A DNA stretch of 64,000 nt from Modestobacter sp. DSM 44400 (GTDB taxonomy: Bacteria; Actinomycetota; Actinomycetes; Mycobacteriales; Geodermatophilaceae). A program made the translations under genes and the position numbers. Below are positions 8,717 through 23,584 of this stretch, in pieces. Below the pieces are notes generated by a model, which saw only the letters and a program-made list of their open reading frames with translations, was not told the origin of the DNA and ran no database searches. Position 1 is the stretch's first letter, and every line of letters starts with the position of its first letter. The stretch lies in NCBI RefSeq assembly GCF_900107175.1, contig NZ_FNOZ01000012.1:1-64000 (forward strand). The letters run 5' to 3'.

Positions 8717-9814
8717 TCAGCCCCCGAGGACCTCGGCGAGGTCGTACTTCACCGGCACGTCGAGCTGGTCGTAGGTGCAGGAGCGGGCGTCCCGGTCGGG
8801 CCGCCAGCGCTGGAAGTGGCCGGTGTGCCGCAGCCGGCTGCCCTCCAGCTGGTCGTACTTGACCTCCACCACGAGCTCGGGCCGCAGCGGCACCCAGGAA
8901 AGGTCCTTGCCGGCGTTCCAGCGGCTCGTGGCGCCGGGCATGCGGTGCTCGCCCGCACCCTCGGCCCCGGTAGAGGTGTCGGCGTTCGCCCAGTCCTGCC
9001 ACGGGTGCCCGGACAGCGCGCTGGCCCGGTAGGCGGCCAGCTCCTCGACCAGCTCGGCCCGGCGCTTCATGGTGAACGAGGCCGCGACGCCGATGTGCTG
9101 GAGTGTGCCGGCGTCGTCGTAGAGGCCCAGCAGCAGCGACCCGACCACCGGGCCGCTCTTGTGCCAGCGGAACCCGGCGACTACGCAGTCGGCCGTGCGC
9201 ACGTGCTTGACCTTGGTCATCAGCCGCTGGTCGGGGGCGTAGAGCAGGTCGGCCCGCTTGGCGATCACGCCGTCCAGCCCGGCGCCCTCGAACTCGGCGA
9301 ACCAGCGCTGGGCCAGCTCAGCGTCCTGAGTGACGGTGGTGACATATACCGGCGCCCGGGCGCCGGCCAGCGCCTGCCGCAGCCGCGCCTGCCGCTCGCC
9401 GAACGGTGTGCTCAGCAGCGACTCATCGCTCAGGGCGAGCAGGTCGAAGGCGACGAAGGACGCCGGTGTCTCCGCGGCAAGCTTGCTGACCCGGGAGGCG
9501 GCGGGGTGGATGCGCTGCAGCAGCGATTCGAAGTCCAGCCGGTCACCCCGCGGGACGATGATCTCCCCGTCGACCACGCAGCGCTCGGGGAGCTGTGCCT
9601 TCGCTGCCTCGACCACATCGGGGAAGTAGCGGGTGAGCGGGCGCTCGTTGCGGCTGCCCAGCTCGACCTCGTCGCCGTCGCGGAAGACGATGCAGCGGAA
9701 ACCGTCCCACTTGGGCTCGTAGTAGAGGCCGTCGCCGGTGGGCAGGCTGGCCGCGGGCTTGGCCAGCATCGGTTTGACCGGCGGGAGCACGGGCAGGTCC
9801 ATGAGCTCAGTCAA
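8717..9814 (-). CDS. ATP-dependent DNA ligase (LigC/LigD ligase-domain type)
   Basis: A 365-residue nucleotidyltransferase ligase that seals nicks through an enzyme-AMP intermediate. Motif I is YEPKWDGFR with adenylated Lys35. Later motifs are LGSRNERPLTRYFP (Ia), SFVAFDLLAL (III), GLDGVIAKR (IV) and MTKVKHVRTADCVV (V). The OB-fold follows to about residue 340, including RPELVVEVKYDQLE. Length and motifs match stand-alone LigC or the ligase domain of LigD. A second possible start is the ATG at 9802 (MDLPVLPPV). With the polymerase-domain gene it may form a split NHEJ system; no Ku gene is in the window. Confidence 0.88.
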   Translation of the reverse strand: MTELMDLPVLPPVKPMLAKPAASLPTGDGLYYEPKWDGFRCIVFRDGDEVELGSRNERPLTRYFPDVVEAAKAQLPERCVVDGEIIVPRGDRLDFESLLQRIHPAASRVSKLAAETPASFVAFDLLALSDESLLSTPFGERQARLRQALAGARAPVYVTTVTQDAELAQRWFAEFEGAGLDGVIAKRADLLYAPDQRLMTKVKHVRTADCVVAGFRWHKSGPVVGSLLLGLYDDAGTLQHIGVAASFTMKRRAELVEELAAYRASALSGHPWQDWANADTSTGAEGAGEHRMPGATSRWNAGKDLSWVPLRPELVVEVKYDQLEGSRLRHTGHFQRWRPDRDARSCTYDQLDVPVKYDLAEVLGG

Positions 9815-9832
9815 GCAGCAGGTGCCGACAGG

Positions 9833-10336
9833 TCACAGCTGCAGCAGCCCGGCCTGCGTCGGCCGGAAGCCGCAGGCGTCGAGGTAGAAGGACGCCAGGT
9901 CGTCGTCGAAGTCGACGTGCAGCCACTCGCACCCGGCCGCCCGCGCACCGTCGCGGGCCGCCGCCACGATCTGCCGGCCGATCCCGAGGTGGCGGGCATC
10001 GGCGGCCACCATCACGTCCTGCAGCCAGGCGTGCACCAGCCCGTCCCACACCACGTTGACGAACCCGACGAGCCGGCCGGTGTCGCCCACGGTGACGTTG
10101 CGTGCGGTGACGTCGCGTGCGGTGACGTCGCGTGCGGTGACGTCGCGTGCGGTGACGTCGCGTGCGGTGACGTCGCGTGCGGTGACGTCGCGTGCGGTGA
10201 CCCAGCCCAGACTGTGGTCGGCGACCAGCCGGCGCCAGTCCCATTCAGAGACGTCGAAGAGCCGGGTGCCGAAGGCCTCTGCGTGCAGCAGGTTGACCTC
10301 GTCGCTGGTGAATACGCCGCGCCACGTGATGTCCAT
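9833..10336 (-). CDS. GNAT-family N-acetyltransferase with VTARD pentapeptide expansion
   Basis: About 167 residues. The N-terminal part (MDITWRGVFTSDEVNLLHAE) and the C-terminal acetyl-CoA half (VMVAADARHLGIGRQIV, carrying the RxxGxG-type loop; GCEWLHVDFDD; FYLDACGF) are a normal small GNAT. Between SLGW and TGRLVGFVNVVWDG, where family members have one short strand-turn-strand, there are eight tandem pentads: six VTARD, one VTARN and one VTVGD. Each is encoded by a 15-bp unit, so the frame is kept. The start at 10334-10336 is preferred over longer frames because homology begins there. Whether the expanded protein folds and acts is unknown, as is its substrate. Confidence 0.75.
   Translation of the reverse strand: MDITWRGVFTSDEVNLLHAEAFGTRLFDVSEWDWRRLVADHSLGWVTARDVTARDVTARDVTARDVTARDVTARDVTARNVTVGDTGRLVGFVNVVWDGLVHAWLQDVMVAADARHLGIGRQIVAAARDGARAAGCEWLHVDFDDDLASFYLDACGFRPTQAGLLQL
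10091..10201 (-). repeat. 15-bp in-frame minisatellite inside the GNAT gene
   Basis: Seven head-to-tail copies of GGTGACGTCGCGTGC (plus-strand reading) occupy 10091-10195, and a partial eighth begins at 10196. Six copies are identical and only the first differs (GTTG for GTCG). Near-perfect identity implies recent expansion by slippage or recombination. Each unit contains the palindrome GTGAC/GTC and encodes VTARD on the minus strand. Confidence 0.95.
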
Positions 10337-10410
10337 CGGCGCATCCTCGCCGGGGGCGCGAGCCACCGGCGGCAGACACGGCGATGCCGCACGGCGAGCC
10401 GGGGACGGTC

Positions 10411-10562
10411 CAGGCAAACACCAGGCACCCGGCTGGACCCACACCCTGCGACTCGACGGCACCCTCACCGTGACCACCCGCACCGGACTCACCGCCTCCA
10501 CCCGAGCACCACGCCTGGACGACCGGAAGGACCCCCGGCCGGACGAGGCCGTGCCCTTCTGA
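10411..10562 (+). pseudogene. DUF222/HNH endonuclease C-terminal remnant
   Basis: About 49 residues including GWTHTLRLDGTLTVTTRTGL and ending DDRKDPRPDEAVPF match the tail that follows the HNH motif in actinobacterial DUF222/HNH (13E12-type) proteins. The second remnant near 35.7 kb has the same tail pattern (GRFTMTPDGELRVTTPGGVT). The HNH motif itself and everything before it are missing. It sits between the oppositely oriented GNAT and reductase genes. Confidence 0.6.
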
Positions 10563-10604
10563 GGGCGGTTCGGCCGCCAAGGAGGGCGTAGTGGAAGGGG
10601 TCAG

Positions 10605-11354
10605 TCAGCCGGCTGACAGGCGGTAGCGGGTGAACAGGTAACCGTCCTCCTCGAGCACCTGGACCAGCCGGCCGGAGACGGGGACCGGCAGCGCATCGGC
10701 GCCCAGCATCCCGGGGGCCCCGCCGGCCAGCAGCGGTGCGATCGACAGGTCGAGCTCGTCGACGACCCCGGCGCCCAGGGCCGCGGAGAACAGCGACGGG
10801 CCTCCCTCGCAGAGCAGCTGGGACAAGCCGCGCTCGGCGAGGGCATCCACGGCGGCGCCCAGGTCCACGTCGTCGTCCCCGCAGACGAGCACCTGCACAC
10901 CCGCATCAGTGAGCGCGGCCCGGTGGCCGGCGTCCGCGGCGGCGCAGGTGACCAGCACGGTGGGGGAGACCGCATCGGTCACCAGCTGGTCGGCCGGGGC
11001 CAGCGACGCCCGCCGCGAGACCACGACGACCGGCGCGGTGGACACTCGCCCCAGCCCGGCCCGCAGCCGGCCCACCGCGGAATCGGCGAGCACCGGCCGG
11101 TAGCCCTCTGCCGCGGCGGTCCCGTGCCCGACCAGGACCGCGTCGGCCAGCGCCCGCAACACGCGGAAGACCCGCCGGTCGCCGTCCGAGCCCAGCCCGC
11201 CGCTCCGCCCGGCGACGCTCGTCGCGCCGTCCAGCGCCGCGACGAAGTTCACCCGCAGGTGCCGCCCGGCCGGCACCCGGTACGCCTCGGCCAGGGCCGC
11301 GTCGTCCAGCCCAGCGTCATCGACCGGGCCCGGGCCGGGCAGGAGCCGCCGCAC
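10605..11354 (-). CDS. Pyrimidine reductase / RibD C-terminal domain protein
   Basis: A 249-residue dihydrofolate-reductase-fold protein of the RibD-C family. HLRVNFVAALDGATSVAGRSGGLGSDGDRR is the N-terminal substrate and NADPH-binding segment (Asp in ALDG). ADAVLVGHGTAAAEGY and LLCEGGPSLFSAAL (the E-GG-P nucleotide loop) follow. Family members reduce the ribose side chain of 5-amino-6-ribosylamino-uracil phosphate in riboflavin synthesis, but free-standing actinobacterial paralogs have uncertain substrates. No deaminase domain and no other rib genes are nearby. It lies 2 bp downstream of treZ on the same strand, so it is probably co-transcribed. Confidence 0.82.
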   Translation of the reverse strand: MRRLLPGPGPVDDAGLDDAALAEAYRVPAGRHLRVNFVAALDGATSVAGRSGGLGSDGDRRVFRVLRALADAVLVGHGTAAAEGYRPVLADSAVGRLRAGLGRVSTAPVVVVSRRASLAPADQLVTDAVSPTVLVTCAAADAGHRAALTDAGVQVLVCGDDDVDLGAAVDALAERGLSQLLCEGGPSLFSAALGAGVVDELDLSIAPLLAGGAPGMLGADALPVPVSGRLVQVLEEDGYLFTRYRLSAG

Positions 11355-11356
11355 CG

Positions 11357-13111
11357 TCAGCGGGTCGCGACGATGGCGGCGCTCTCCGCCGGCACGGTGA
11401 TCGTCTCCCCGTCCAGCGTGGGCACCTCGCCGGTGGCGAACAGCACCTCCGACGCCGGAACGTCGAGGTCCACCTCACGCGGCTGGTCGGACAGGTTGGC
11501 CACCACACGCAGCGACCCGCGGGTGACGACCAGCCAGCGGTCGGCGTCGTCCCAGCTGACTGCCATCCCGGACAGGTCGGGGTCCACCAGGTCGGGGTGC
11601 GCGTGCCGCAGCGCGATCAACGCCTTGTACACCGCGAACAGCTGTGCGTGCGGCTCCTCGGCGAGCTCGGCCCAGTCCAGCTTGGAGCGGGCGAAGGTCT
11701 CCGGGTCCTGCGGGTCGGGCACGACTGCGGCGTCCCAGCCGTGCTCGGCGAACTCACCGATCCGGCCCTCGGCGGTGGCCTTGCCCAGCTCCGGCTCGGG
11801 GTGGCTGGTGAAGAACTGCCACGGCGTCGAGGCGCCCCACTCCTCGCCCATGAACAGCATCGGGGTGAACGGGGCGGTCAGCACCAGGGTGGCGCCGACG
11901 GCCAGCAGTCCAGGGGACAGCGAGGCGGAGATCCGGTCCCCCACGGCCCGGTTGCCGATCTGGTCGTGGTTCTGCAGGTAGCCCACGAATTTCCAGCCCG
12001 GCAGCATCGCGGTGTCCACCGGCCGGCCGTGGTGCCGCCGGCGGAAGCTGGACCAGTCGCCGGCGTGGAAGAAGGCGCCGGTCAGCGTCTTGGCCACCGC
12101 GCCGATCCCGGCGGCGGCGAAGTCGGCGTAGTAGCCCTGCCCCTCGCCGGTGAGCGTGGTGTGCAGCGCGTGGTGGAAGTCGTCGCTCCACTGCGCGTCC
12201 AGGCCCCTGCCGCCGGCCACCCGGGGGGTGACCATGCCCGGGTCGTTGAGGTCGCTCTCGGCGATCAGCGTCAGCGGCCGGCCCTCGGCGACCGACAGCT
12301 TCTCCACCTCTGCGGCCATCTCCTCCAGCAGGTGGGTGGCGCGCTCGTCGACCAGCGCGTGCACGGCGTCCAGCCGGAGCCCGTCGACGTGCATGTCGCG
12401 CAGCCACATCAGCACGTTGTCCAGGATGTAGCGGCGGACCTCGTCGGAGTCGGGCCCCGACAGGTTGATCGAGTTGCCCCAGCTGTTGGCGCCCCCGTCG
12501 GTGAAGATCGGGAAAAACTCCGGCAGGTAGTTCCCCGACGGCCCGAGGTGGTTGTAGACGACGTCCTGGATCACCCCGATGCCGCGCTGATGGCAGGCGT
12601 CGACGAACCTCTGGTAGCCCGCCGGCCCGCCGTACGTCTCCTGCACCGCGTACCAGGCGACCCCGTCGTAGCCCCAGTTGTGCGTGCCGTTGAAGCCGTT
12701 GACCGGCAGCAGCTCCACGAAGTCGACCCCCAGCTCCACCAGGTGGTCCAGGTTCCGGAGCGCCGAGTCGAAGGTGCCGTCGCGGGTGAAGGTGCCCACG
12801 TGCAGCTCGTAGACCACGCCGCCGGCCAGCCGGCGCCCGGTCCAAGCCCCGTCGCCCCAGACGTACGCCGCGGGGTCGAAGCGGCGGGAGAGCCCGTGCA
12901 CCCCGTCGGGCTGCCGGCGCGACCGCGGGTCGGGCCGGGCGGCCTCGGTGTCATCGAGCAGGAAGCCGTAGTCGGCCTCCGGCCCGGCCGCGACCTCGGC
13001 GCACCACCAGCCGGCGTCGTCCCGCTGCATGTCGTGTACCGCGCCGTCGACGGTCAGACGCACCCGCTCCGGGAGGGGGGCCCAGACGGCGAACTCGACG
13101 GGGTCGGACAT
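11357..13111 (-). CDS. treZ: Malto-oligosyltrehalose trehalohydrolase
   Basis: A 584-residue GH13 enzyme that releases trehalose from maltooligosyl-trehalose made by TreY. An N-terminal E-set domain ([18 protein letters not shown]) precedes the barrel motifs [23 protein letters not shown] (nucleophile Asp), [10 protein letters not shown] (acid Glu) and [10 protein letters not shown]. Length is normal for TreZ. It starts with ATG at 13109-13111. It is the last step of the cytosolic TreXYZ route converting glycogen or maltodextrin into the stress protectant trehalose. The partner genes treY and glgX lie 3.4 kb away, separated by unrelated genes. Confidence 0.93.
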   Translation of the reverse strand: MSDPVEFAVWAPLPERVRLTVDGAVHDMQRDDAGWWCAEVAAGPEADYGFLLDDTEAARPDPRSRRQPDGVHGLSRRFDPAAYVWGDGAWTGRRLAGGVVYELHVGTFTRDGTFDSALRNLDHLVELGVDFVELLPVNGFNGTHNWGYDGVAWYAVQETYGGPAGYQRFVDACHQRGIGVIQDVVYNHLGPSGNYLPEFFPIFTDGGANSWGNSINLSGPDSDEVRRYILDNVLMWLRDMHVDGLRLDAVHALVDERATHLLEEMAAEVEKLSVAEGRPLTLIAESDLNDPGMVTPRVAGGRGLDAQWSDDFHHALHTTLTGEGQGYYADFAAAGIGAVAKTLTGAFFHAGDWSSFRRRHHGRPVDTAMLPGWKFVGYLQNHDQIGNRAVGDRISASLSPGLLAVGATLVLTAPFTPMLFMGEEWGASTPWQFFTSHPEPELGKATAEGRIGEFAEHGWDAAVVPDPQDPETFARSKLDWAELAEEPHAQLFAVYKALIALRHAHPDLVDPDLSGMAVSWDDADRWLVVTRGSLRVVANLSDQPREVDLDVPASEVLFATGEVPTLDGETITVPAESAAIVATR

Positions 13112-13293
13112 GCGGGGGCCTCCGGGGCGCTGCGGAAAGGGGGGACGGACGGGCGCTGCAGATCATGCCCGCGCGCCCGCCGATCAACCGTCGTGGTGGA
13201 CACGCCGGGGGGAACTCCCCACGGAGGGCTCCGGACCACTACTTGGCCGCCGCCGGCAGCGGCCGGGCCTGGCCGGAAGGGGGCGCTGGCATC

Positions 13294-14052
13294 GTGGTCC
13301 GGAGCCTGGTCCTGCCTGTCCTGCGACTGCTCGTGTGGGCGGTGATCGCGGTCGCCCTGGTCGTGCTCGCCTTCCGTGGCGGCGGGGGAGGTGATCAGCC
13401 CCAGGACGACGTCGCGCAGCCGGCCCCGGTCTCGCTGGAGAGTCCCCAGGTGTCCGTCTCCCGGGGCACCGTGCAGAACGCCGTCACGGTCACCGGCACC
13501 GTCGTGGCCGACTCCGCCGTCCCGGTCAAGGCCACGGCCGCCGGAAAGGTGAAGAAGCTGCCTGTCGCCCGGGGCGCGGCGGTCACCGCCGGGCAGGGTC
13601 TGCTGCAGGTCACCGTGACCACCGAGCGCGAGCCCATCACCACCACCGACGCCGACGGCAACCCGGTGGTCGCCCCGCGGAACCCGCTGGTCACGACGGT
13701 TACCGTCAACGTGCCCGCCGGGGCACGCTCACCGCCCCGGACGCGCTCGTCGACCAGGTGGTCGCGGTCGGGGACGCCGTCGGCTCCGTTTCCCCGGGCA
13801 CCCTGTCGGCGACGGCGCCGCTGAGCCAGGCCGACCAGTTCCGGCTGCTGACCGCGCCGGCCACCGCCGACGTCACCGTGCAGGGCGGCCCGGCCCCGTT
13901 CGGCTGCACCGGGCTCACGCTGGGCGCCGCGCCGTCGACGGGCAACGGCACCGACCCGGCCGCCGACCCGAACGCCAGCACCGCGACCGGCGGAACCACG
14001 GCCCGCTGCGCCGTCCCGCCGGGCACACCCAGGTGTTCGCCGGGATGTCTCG
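13294..14052 (+). pseudogene. MacA-like periplasmic adaptor (efflux) remnant, frameshifted
   Basis: A GTG at 13294 behind GGAAGGGGG opens a protein with one N-terminal membrane helix (VLRLLVWAVIAVALVVLAF) and membrane-fusion-protein sequence (VTVTGTVVADSAVPVKATAA, VARGAAVTAGQGLL). Near 13715 the frame shifts: the next frame resumes as GTLTAPDALVDQVVAVGDAV and continues to CAVPPGT near 14025, where the frame is lost again just before GxQVFAGM. An intact MacA-like adaptor would continue about 60 residues more. The gene directly joins a macB C-terminal fragment, so an internal deletion and at least two indels have inactivated it. Confidence 0.7.
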
Positions 14053-14481
14053 CCCGGGCTGGCCGAGACCCTGGACATGCTGCGGCTGGTGGTGCGCGGC
14101 GCCGGCGCCGTGGTGCTGCTCGGCGGGCTGGGCGCGTTCAACGTAGGGATGATGGCGGTTCGTCAGCGGATCCGGAGGATCGGCATCCGGCGCAGCTTCG
14201 GCGCCACCTCGGCCCGGGTCTTCGGTGCGATCATGCTGGAGAGCGTGGTGGCCACGGTGCTCGCCGGCCTGGCGGCGGTCGCGCTGGCGGTGGTCGTGGT
14301 GCGCAACCTCCCGCTGGCCGACTGGCTCAACAATGGGGTGCCGATCGCCGACGCACCCGGCTTTCCGGTGCAGGCCGCCGTCGAGGGGCTCGTGGCGGCC
14401 GCCGGCGTCGGCGCACTGGCCGGCCTGCTGCCCGCGCTGCTGGCGGTACGGGTGCAGGTGATCGACGCGATCCGGTTCTGA
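14053..14481 (+). pseudogene. MacB-type ABC permease, FtsX domain C-terminal remnant
   Basis: About 142 residues beginning near GLAETLDMLRLVVRGAGAVV contain the last transmembrane helices of an FtsX/MacB permease: GLGAFNVGMMAVRQRIRRIG, IRRSFGATSARVFGAIMLES, then two further hydrophobic segments, ending VRVQVIDAIRF. The ATP-binding domain and the N-terminal permease half (about 250 residues or more) are absent. An ATG at 14077 lies inside the domain and is not a credible natural start. With the adaptor piece upstream it is the scar of a macAB efflux operon that lost its middle. Confidence 0.75.
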
Positions 14482-14524
14482 TCGGGGGCAGCCGCGGCGC
14501 GGCGGCCGCGGCTGCCCCGACACG

Positions 14525-16434
<1,910 letters not shown>

Positions 16435-16481
16435 CCGCGACGGTGGCGGTGCCGCCCGTCGCCGGGCGGCACCGCCGTCGT

Positions 16482-18832
16482 TCAGTCGCGGACGAGGAGG
16501 GCCACCGGCAGCTGGGCGAGCAGCTCGGCCAGCGGCGCACCGGCGGCGTCGGAGACGACCCGGGTGCCGGTGAACAGGTCCCGCCAGGCACCGGTGGGCA
16601 GCTGTAGCGCGGTGTCGCCCCAGCCGGTCACGGCCAGCCGGACCGGCAGCCGCGTCGCCACGGTCACCACCCCACCGCGGTCGAAGGCCACGACCGAGTC
16701 GGCGGCACTGCCGGAGGCCTCGACCGGCGTGTAGCCCGCGAAGGCCTCAGGGACGTCGCGGCGATGCCGCAGCACCCGGGAGACGACGAGCAGCTTCGCG
16801 GCGCCCGTGTCGTCCACCGGCGGCACCCAGCCCTCGTCGAGCCGGGACAGCTGCGACCGGCGGAGGTCGTAGTCGACCGGGCGGCGGTTGTCCGGATCGA
16901 CCAGCGACAGGTCCCACAACTCGGTGCCCTGGTACACGTCCGGAACGCCGGGCATGGTCAGCTGCAGCAGCTTCTGGGACAGCGAGTTCGACCGACCGAA
17001 CGGCGCGATCCGGGCCACGAAGTCCTCGATCTCCGCCGCCGTCGTCGGGTCGTCGTACGCCCCGTCGGCCAGCGCGTGCAGCTCGTTCTCGAACTCCTGC
17101 ACCGGGTCGGTCCAGGTCGTCGAGGTCCCGGCTTCCCGGGCGGCCTTCTCCACGTAGGCGTGCGCCCGCTCCCGCGACAATGGCCACGCGCCGACCAGGT
17201 TCTGCCACACCAGGTGGGCCAGCGACCGGTCGCCCAGCGGGTGCCGCGCCAGCAGACCGCGGACCAGCTGCGCCCACTCGCTGGGCAGCTCCGCCAGCAC
17301 GGCCAGCCGGGCGCGGACGTCCTCGCTGCGCTTGGTGTCGTGCGTCGACAACGTTGTCATCGACTGCGGCAGCCGTTCGGCCCGGATCTGCTGCGCCTCG
17401 TGGAAAGCCGCCACCGTCGTCCCGAACCGGGCCGGGTCGCCGCCCACCTCGTTGAGCGCGACGAACCGCGCCCAGCGGTAGTAGGCGCTGTCCTCCACGC
17501 CCTTGGCCATCACCGGGCCGGAGGTCTGCTCGAACCGGGTGGCGAGCTCCGTGCCCGCCGTCGCCAGCAGCGGGTGCAGTGCGTCGACCGCGGCGGTCAG
17601 GTCGGGACGGCGCTCGCGGACGGCGGCCACCGTGGCGTCCAGGTGCTCCCGGCCGTCGGGCAGGTAGCTCCGGTAGACCGGGAAGCTGGCGAGCAGCTCG
17701 GCCAGCCCCTCCACGACCTGCTCGGCGGGCACCCCCGGCAGCTCGCCGACGATGCGGGTCAGCCGGGCGACCTCCGCGCCGAGGATGCCGTCGGTCACCT
17801 CGCGCTTGCACATCCGCACGAGCTGCGCGTAATCGACCCGGTGGCCGGCCAGCTCGGTGTCCAGCGCGGTGACTGCGGGCTCGCCGGCGGGGTCGACCAG
17901 GACGTCGTCGACCTCGGTGAGGGCGTCGTATCCCGTCGTCCCGGCGGTCTGCCAGCTATCGGGGAGCACCTCCCCGGGCTCGAGGATCTTCTCCACGACC
18001 GTCCACCGGCCGCCCGTCGCACCGGCCAGCCGGTCGAGGTAGCCCTTGGGGTCGGCGAGGCCGTCGGGGTGGTCGATGCGCAGCGCGTCGACCGCCCCGG
18101 ACTCGACCAGCTGCACGATCAGGGCGTGCGTGGCGGCGAAGACCACCGGATCCTCGGCGCGCAGCCCGGCCAGGGTGTTGATCGCGAAGAACCGACGGTA
18201 GTTCAGCTCGGAGTCCGCGCGCCGCCAGTCGACCAGCTCGTAGTGCTGTCGGGCGTGCACGGCGACCGGGTCGTCGCCGGCCTGCGCGGTACCGGGTGCC
18301 ACCGGGAACCGGTTGTCGTAGTACTGCAGCTCGGACTCGCCGTCGGCCGTGACCAGCTCCAGCTTCGCCAGATCGTCGGCCGACCCGAGCACCGGCAGTC
18401 GGACCTTCCCGAAGCCCGCGTCCCAGTCGACGTCGAAGGCATCGGCGTGCGCGCTGTCCCGGCCTCGCTTCAGCAGGTCCCACCACCAGCCCGATTCGTG
18501 CGCGTCGGCGACGCCCATGTGGTTGGGCACCAGGTCGAGCACCAGGCCGAGGCCGTGCTCGTGCAGCGCGGCGACGAAGCGGTCGAAGCCGGCCCGGCCG
18601 CCCCGCGGCTCGTCGATGTGCGCGTGGTCGGTGGTGTCGTACCCGTGGGTGCTCCCGGCCGCCGAGCGCAGTAGCGGGGAGGAGTACGCGTGGGTCACCC
18701 CGAGGTCGGCGAGGTAGTCGGCCACGGCCGCCGCGTCGTCGAGGGTGAAGTCGGCGGTGACCTGCAGGCGGTACGTGCTGGCGGGCGTCCCCCGGCGGCG
18801 GTCGCCGCCGGGGGAACCTGCGGTGGACTCGG

Positions 18833-18836
<4 letters not shown>
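16482..18836 (-). CDS. treY: Malto-oligosyltrehalose synthase
   Basis: A 784-residue GH13 enzyme that isomerises the reducing-end alpha-1,4 bond of a maltodextrin to the alpha,alpha-1,1 bond of trehalose. The N-terminus is [20 protein letters not shown]. Barrel motifs are [26 protein letters not shown] (nucleophile Asp) and WTVVEKIL (Glu), followed by [14 protein letters not shown] and [20 protein letters not shown]. Length fits TreY (700-800). Its ATG overlaps the stop of glgX by 4 bp (ATGA at 18833-18836), so translation is coupled to the debranching enzyme. The product is the substrate of TreZ. Confidence 0.93.
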
Positions 18837-20944
<2,108 letters not shown>

Positions 20945-21184
20945 GGGTGGTGTCTTCCTCCAGGACTGGCGGCCCCTGTGCGGGGCCGGGAGAGCACGCC
21001 GCGTTGTGCGGCGGGACGGGACTCGCTCGGCCACTGCCCGGCCGGGGGACCCGGCACACCTGGAGAGCTCCGGTATGGGCACTGTCACGTAGGTCTGAAG
21101 TCTGCCAAGGAGCCCCGTCAGCTGCGCAAGCCGCGTCCACGGGCTGGGACGGCGTTCGGAACCCGTTCTGTCACACCCCCGTCG

Positions 21185-21190
21185 TACCGT
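21185..21190 (+). promoter_or_regulatory. Leaderless-type -10 box (TACCGT) of uvrB
   Basis: TACCGT ends 6 nt before the GTG start at 21197. This matches the TANNNT-N6/7-start layout of leaderless actinobacterial mRNAs; no Shine-Dalgarno is present. Confidence 0.5.
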
Positions 21191-21196
21191 CGTCCC

Positions 21197-23323
<2,127 letters not shown>

Positions 23324-23341
23324 CGCGAGCAAGGGAGGCGT

Positions 23342-23368
23342 CCTGCCGCGCGGCAGGCGCGCGGCAGG
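23342..23368 (+). terminator. Perfect 11-bp hairpin after uvrB
   Basis: CCTGCCGCGCG, loop GCAGG, CGCGCGGCAGG. The stem starts 18 bp after the uvrB stop. There is no U-tract, as is usual for GC-rich actinobacterial terminators. It also separates uvrB from the riboswitch of the first terC. Confidence 0.65.
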
Positions 23369-23448
23369 GAACCCTTCCGGCAGGCACGTCGTTCCACGCT
23401 GTGGGTCCCCACCACGGGCAGCTGCGCTGGCCGCTGGTGGCCGGATCC

Positions 23449-23552
23449 GTGGAGGGGAGTATCCCCACTCGGCACCGTCGTCAATACGAGGTCCCATGAC
23501 CTCCGGCGCTGCCGGTCGGCCAGGTAACGGTCGGCGGGAGAGACCTCCGGGT
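23449..23552 (+). promoter_or_regulatory. yybP-ykoY (Mn2+) riboswitch before terC 1
   Basis: The two conserved halves of the family are present: GTGGAGGGGAGTATCCCC at the 5' side and GGCGGGAGAGACCTCCGG at the 3' side, joined by variable stems. Known members bind Mn2+ through the paired L1/L3 loops and turn genes on when Mn2+ is high. The riboswitch ends about 32 nt before the ATG of the TerC gene, which has GGAGG in between. Confidence 0.88.
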
Positions 23553-23584
23553 ACTGACACGCCACTGTCAACCGGAGGAACAGC

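Noticed and set aside
10091-10201. CRISPR array
   Set aside because: Units are 15 bp head to tail with no spacers and sit in a coding frame; this is a minisatellite.
6827-10591. Plus-strand frame of 1254 codons over the hydrolase and ligase genes
   Set aside because: Complement of well-supported minus-strand genes; only its end overlaps the HNH remnant, which lies in its own context.
14077-14481. Stand-alone small permease gene
   Set aside because: The ATG lies inside the FtsX domain and the upstream coding similarity (GLAETLD) continues before it, so it is a fragment of macB.
21160-21185. Possible LexA/SOS box before uvrB (GAACCCGTTC)
   Set aside because: The two half-sites are 2 bp apart, whereas actinobacterial SOS boxes need GAAC-N4-GTTC.
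20945-21196. A small gene between glgX and uvrB
   Set aside because: Frames here are extensions of the uvrB frame or antisense; no independent start signal or motif.
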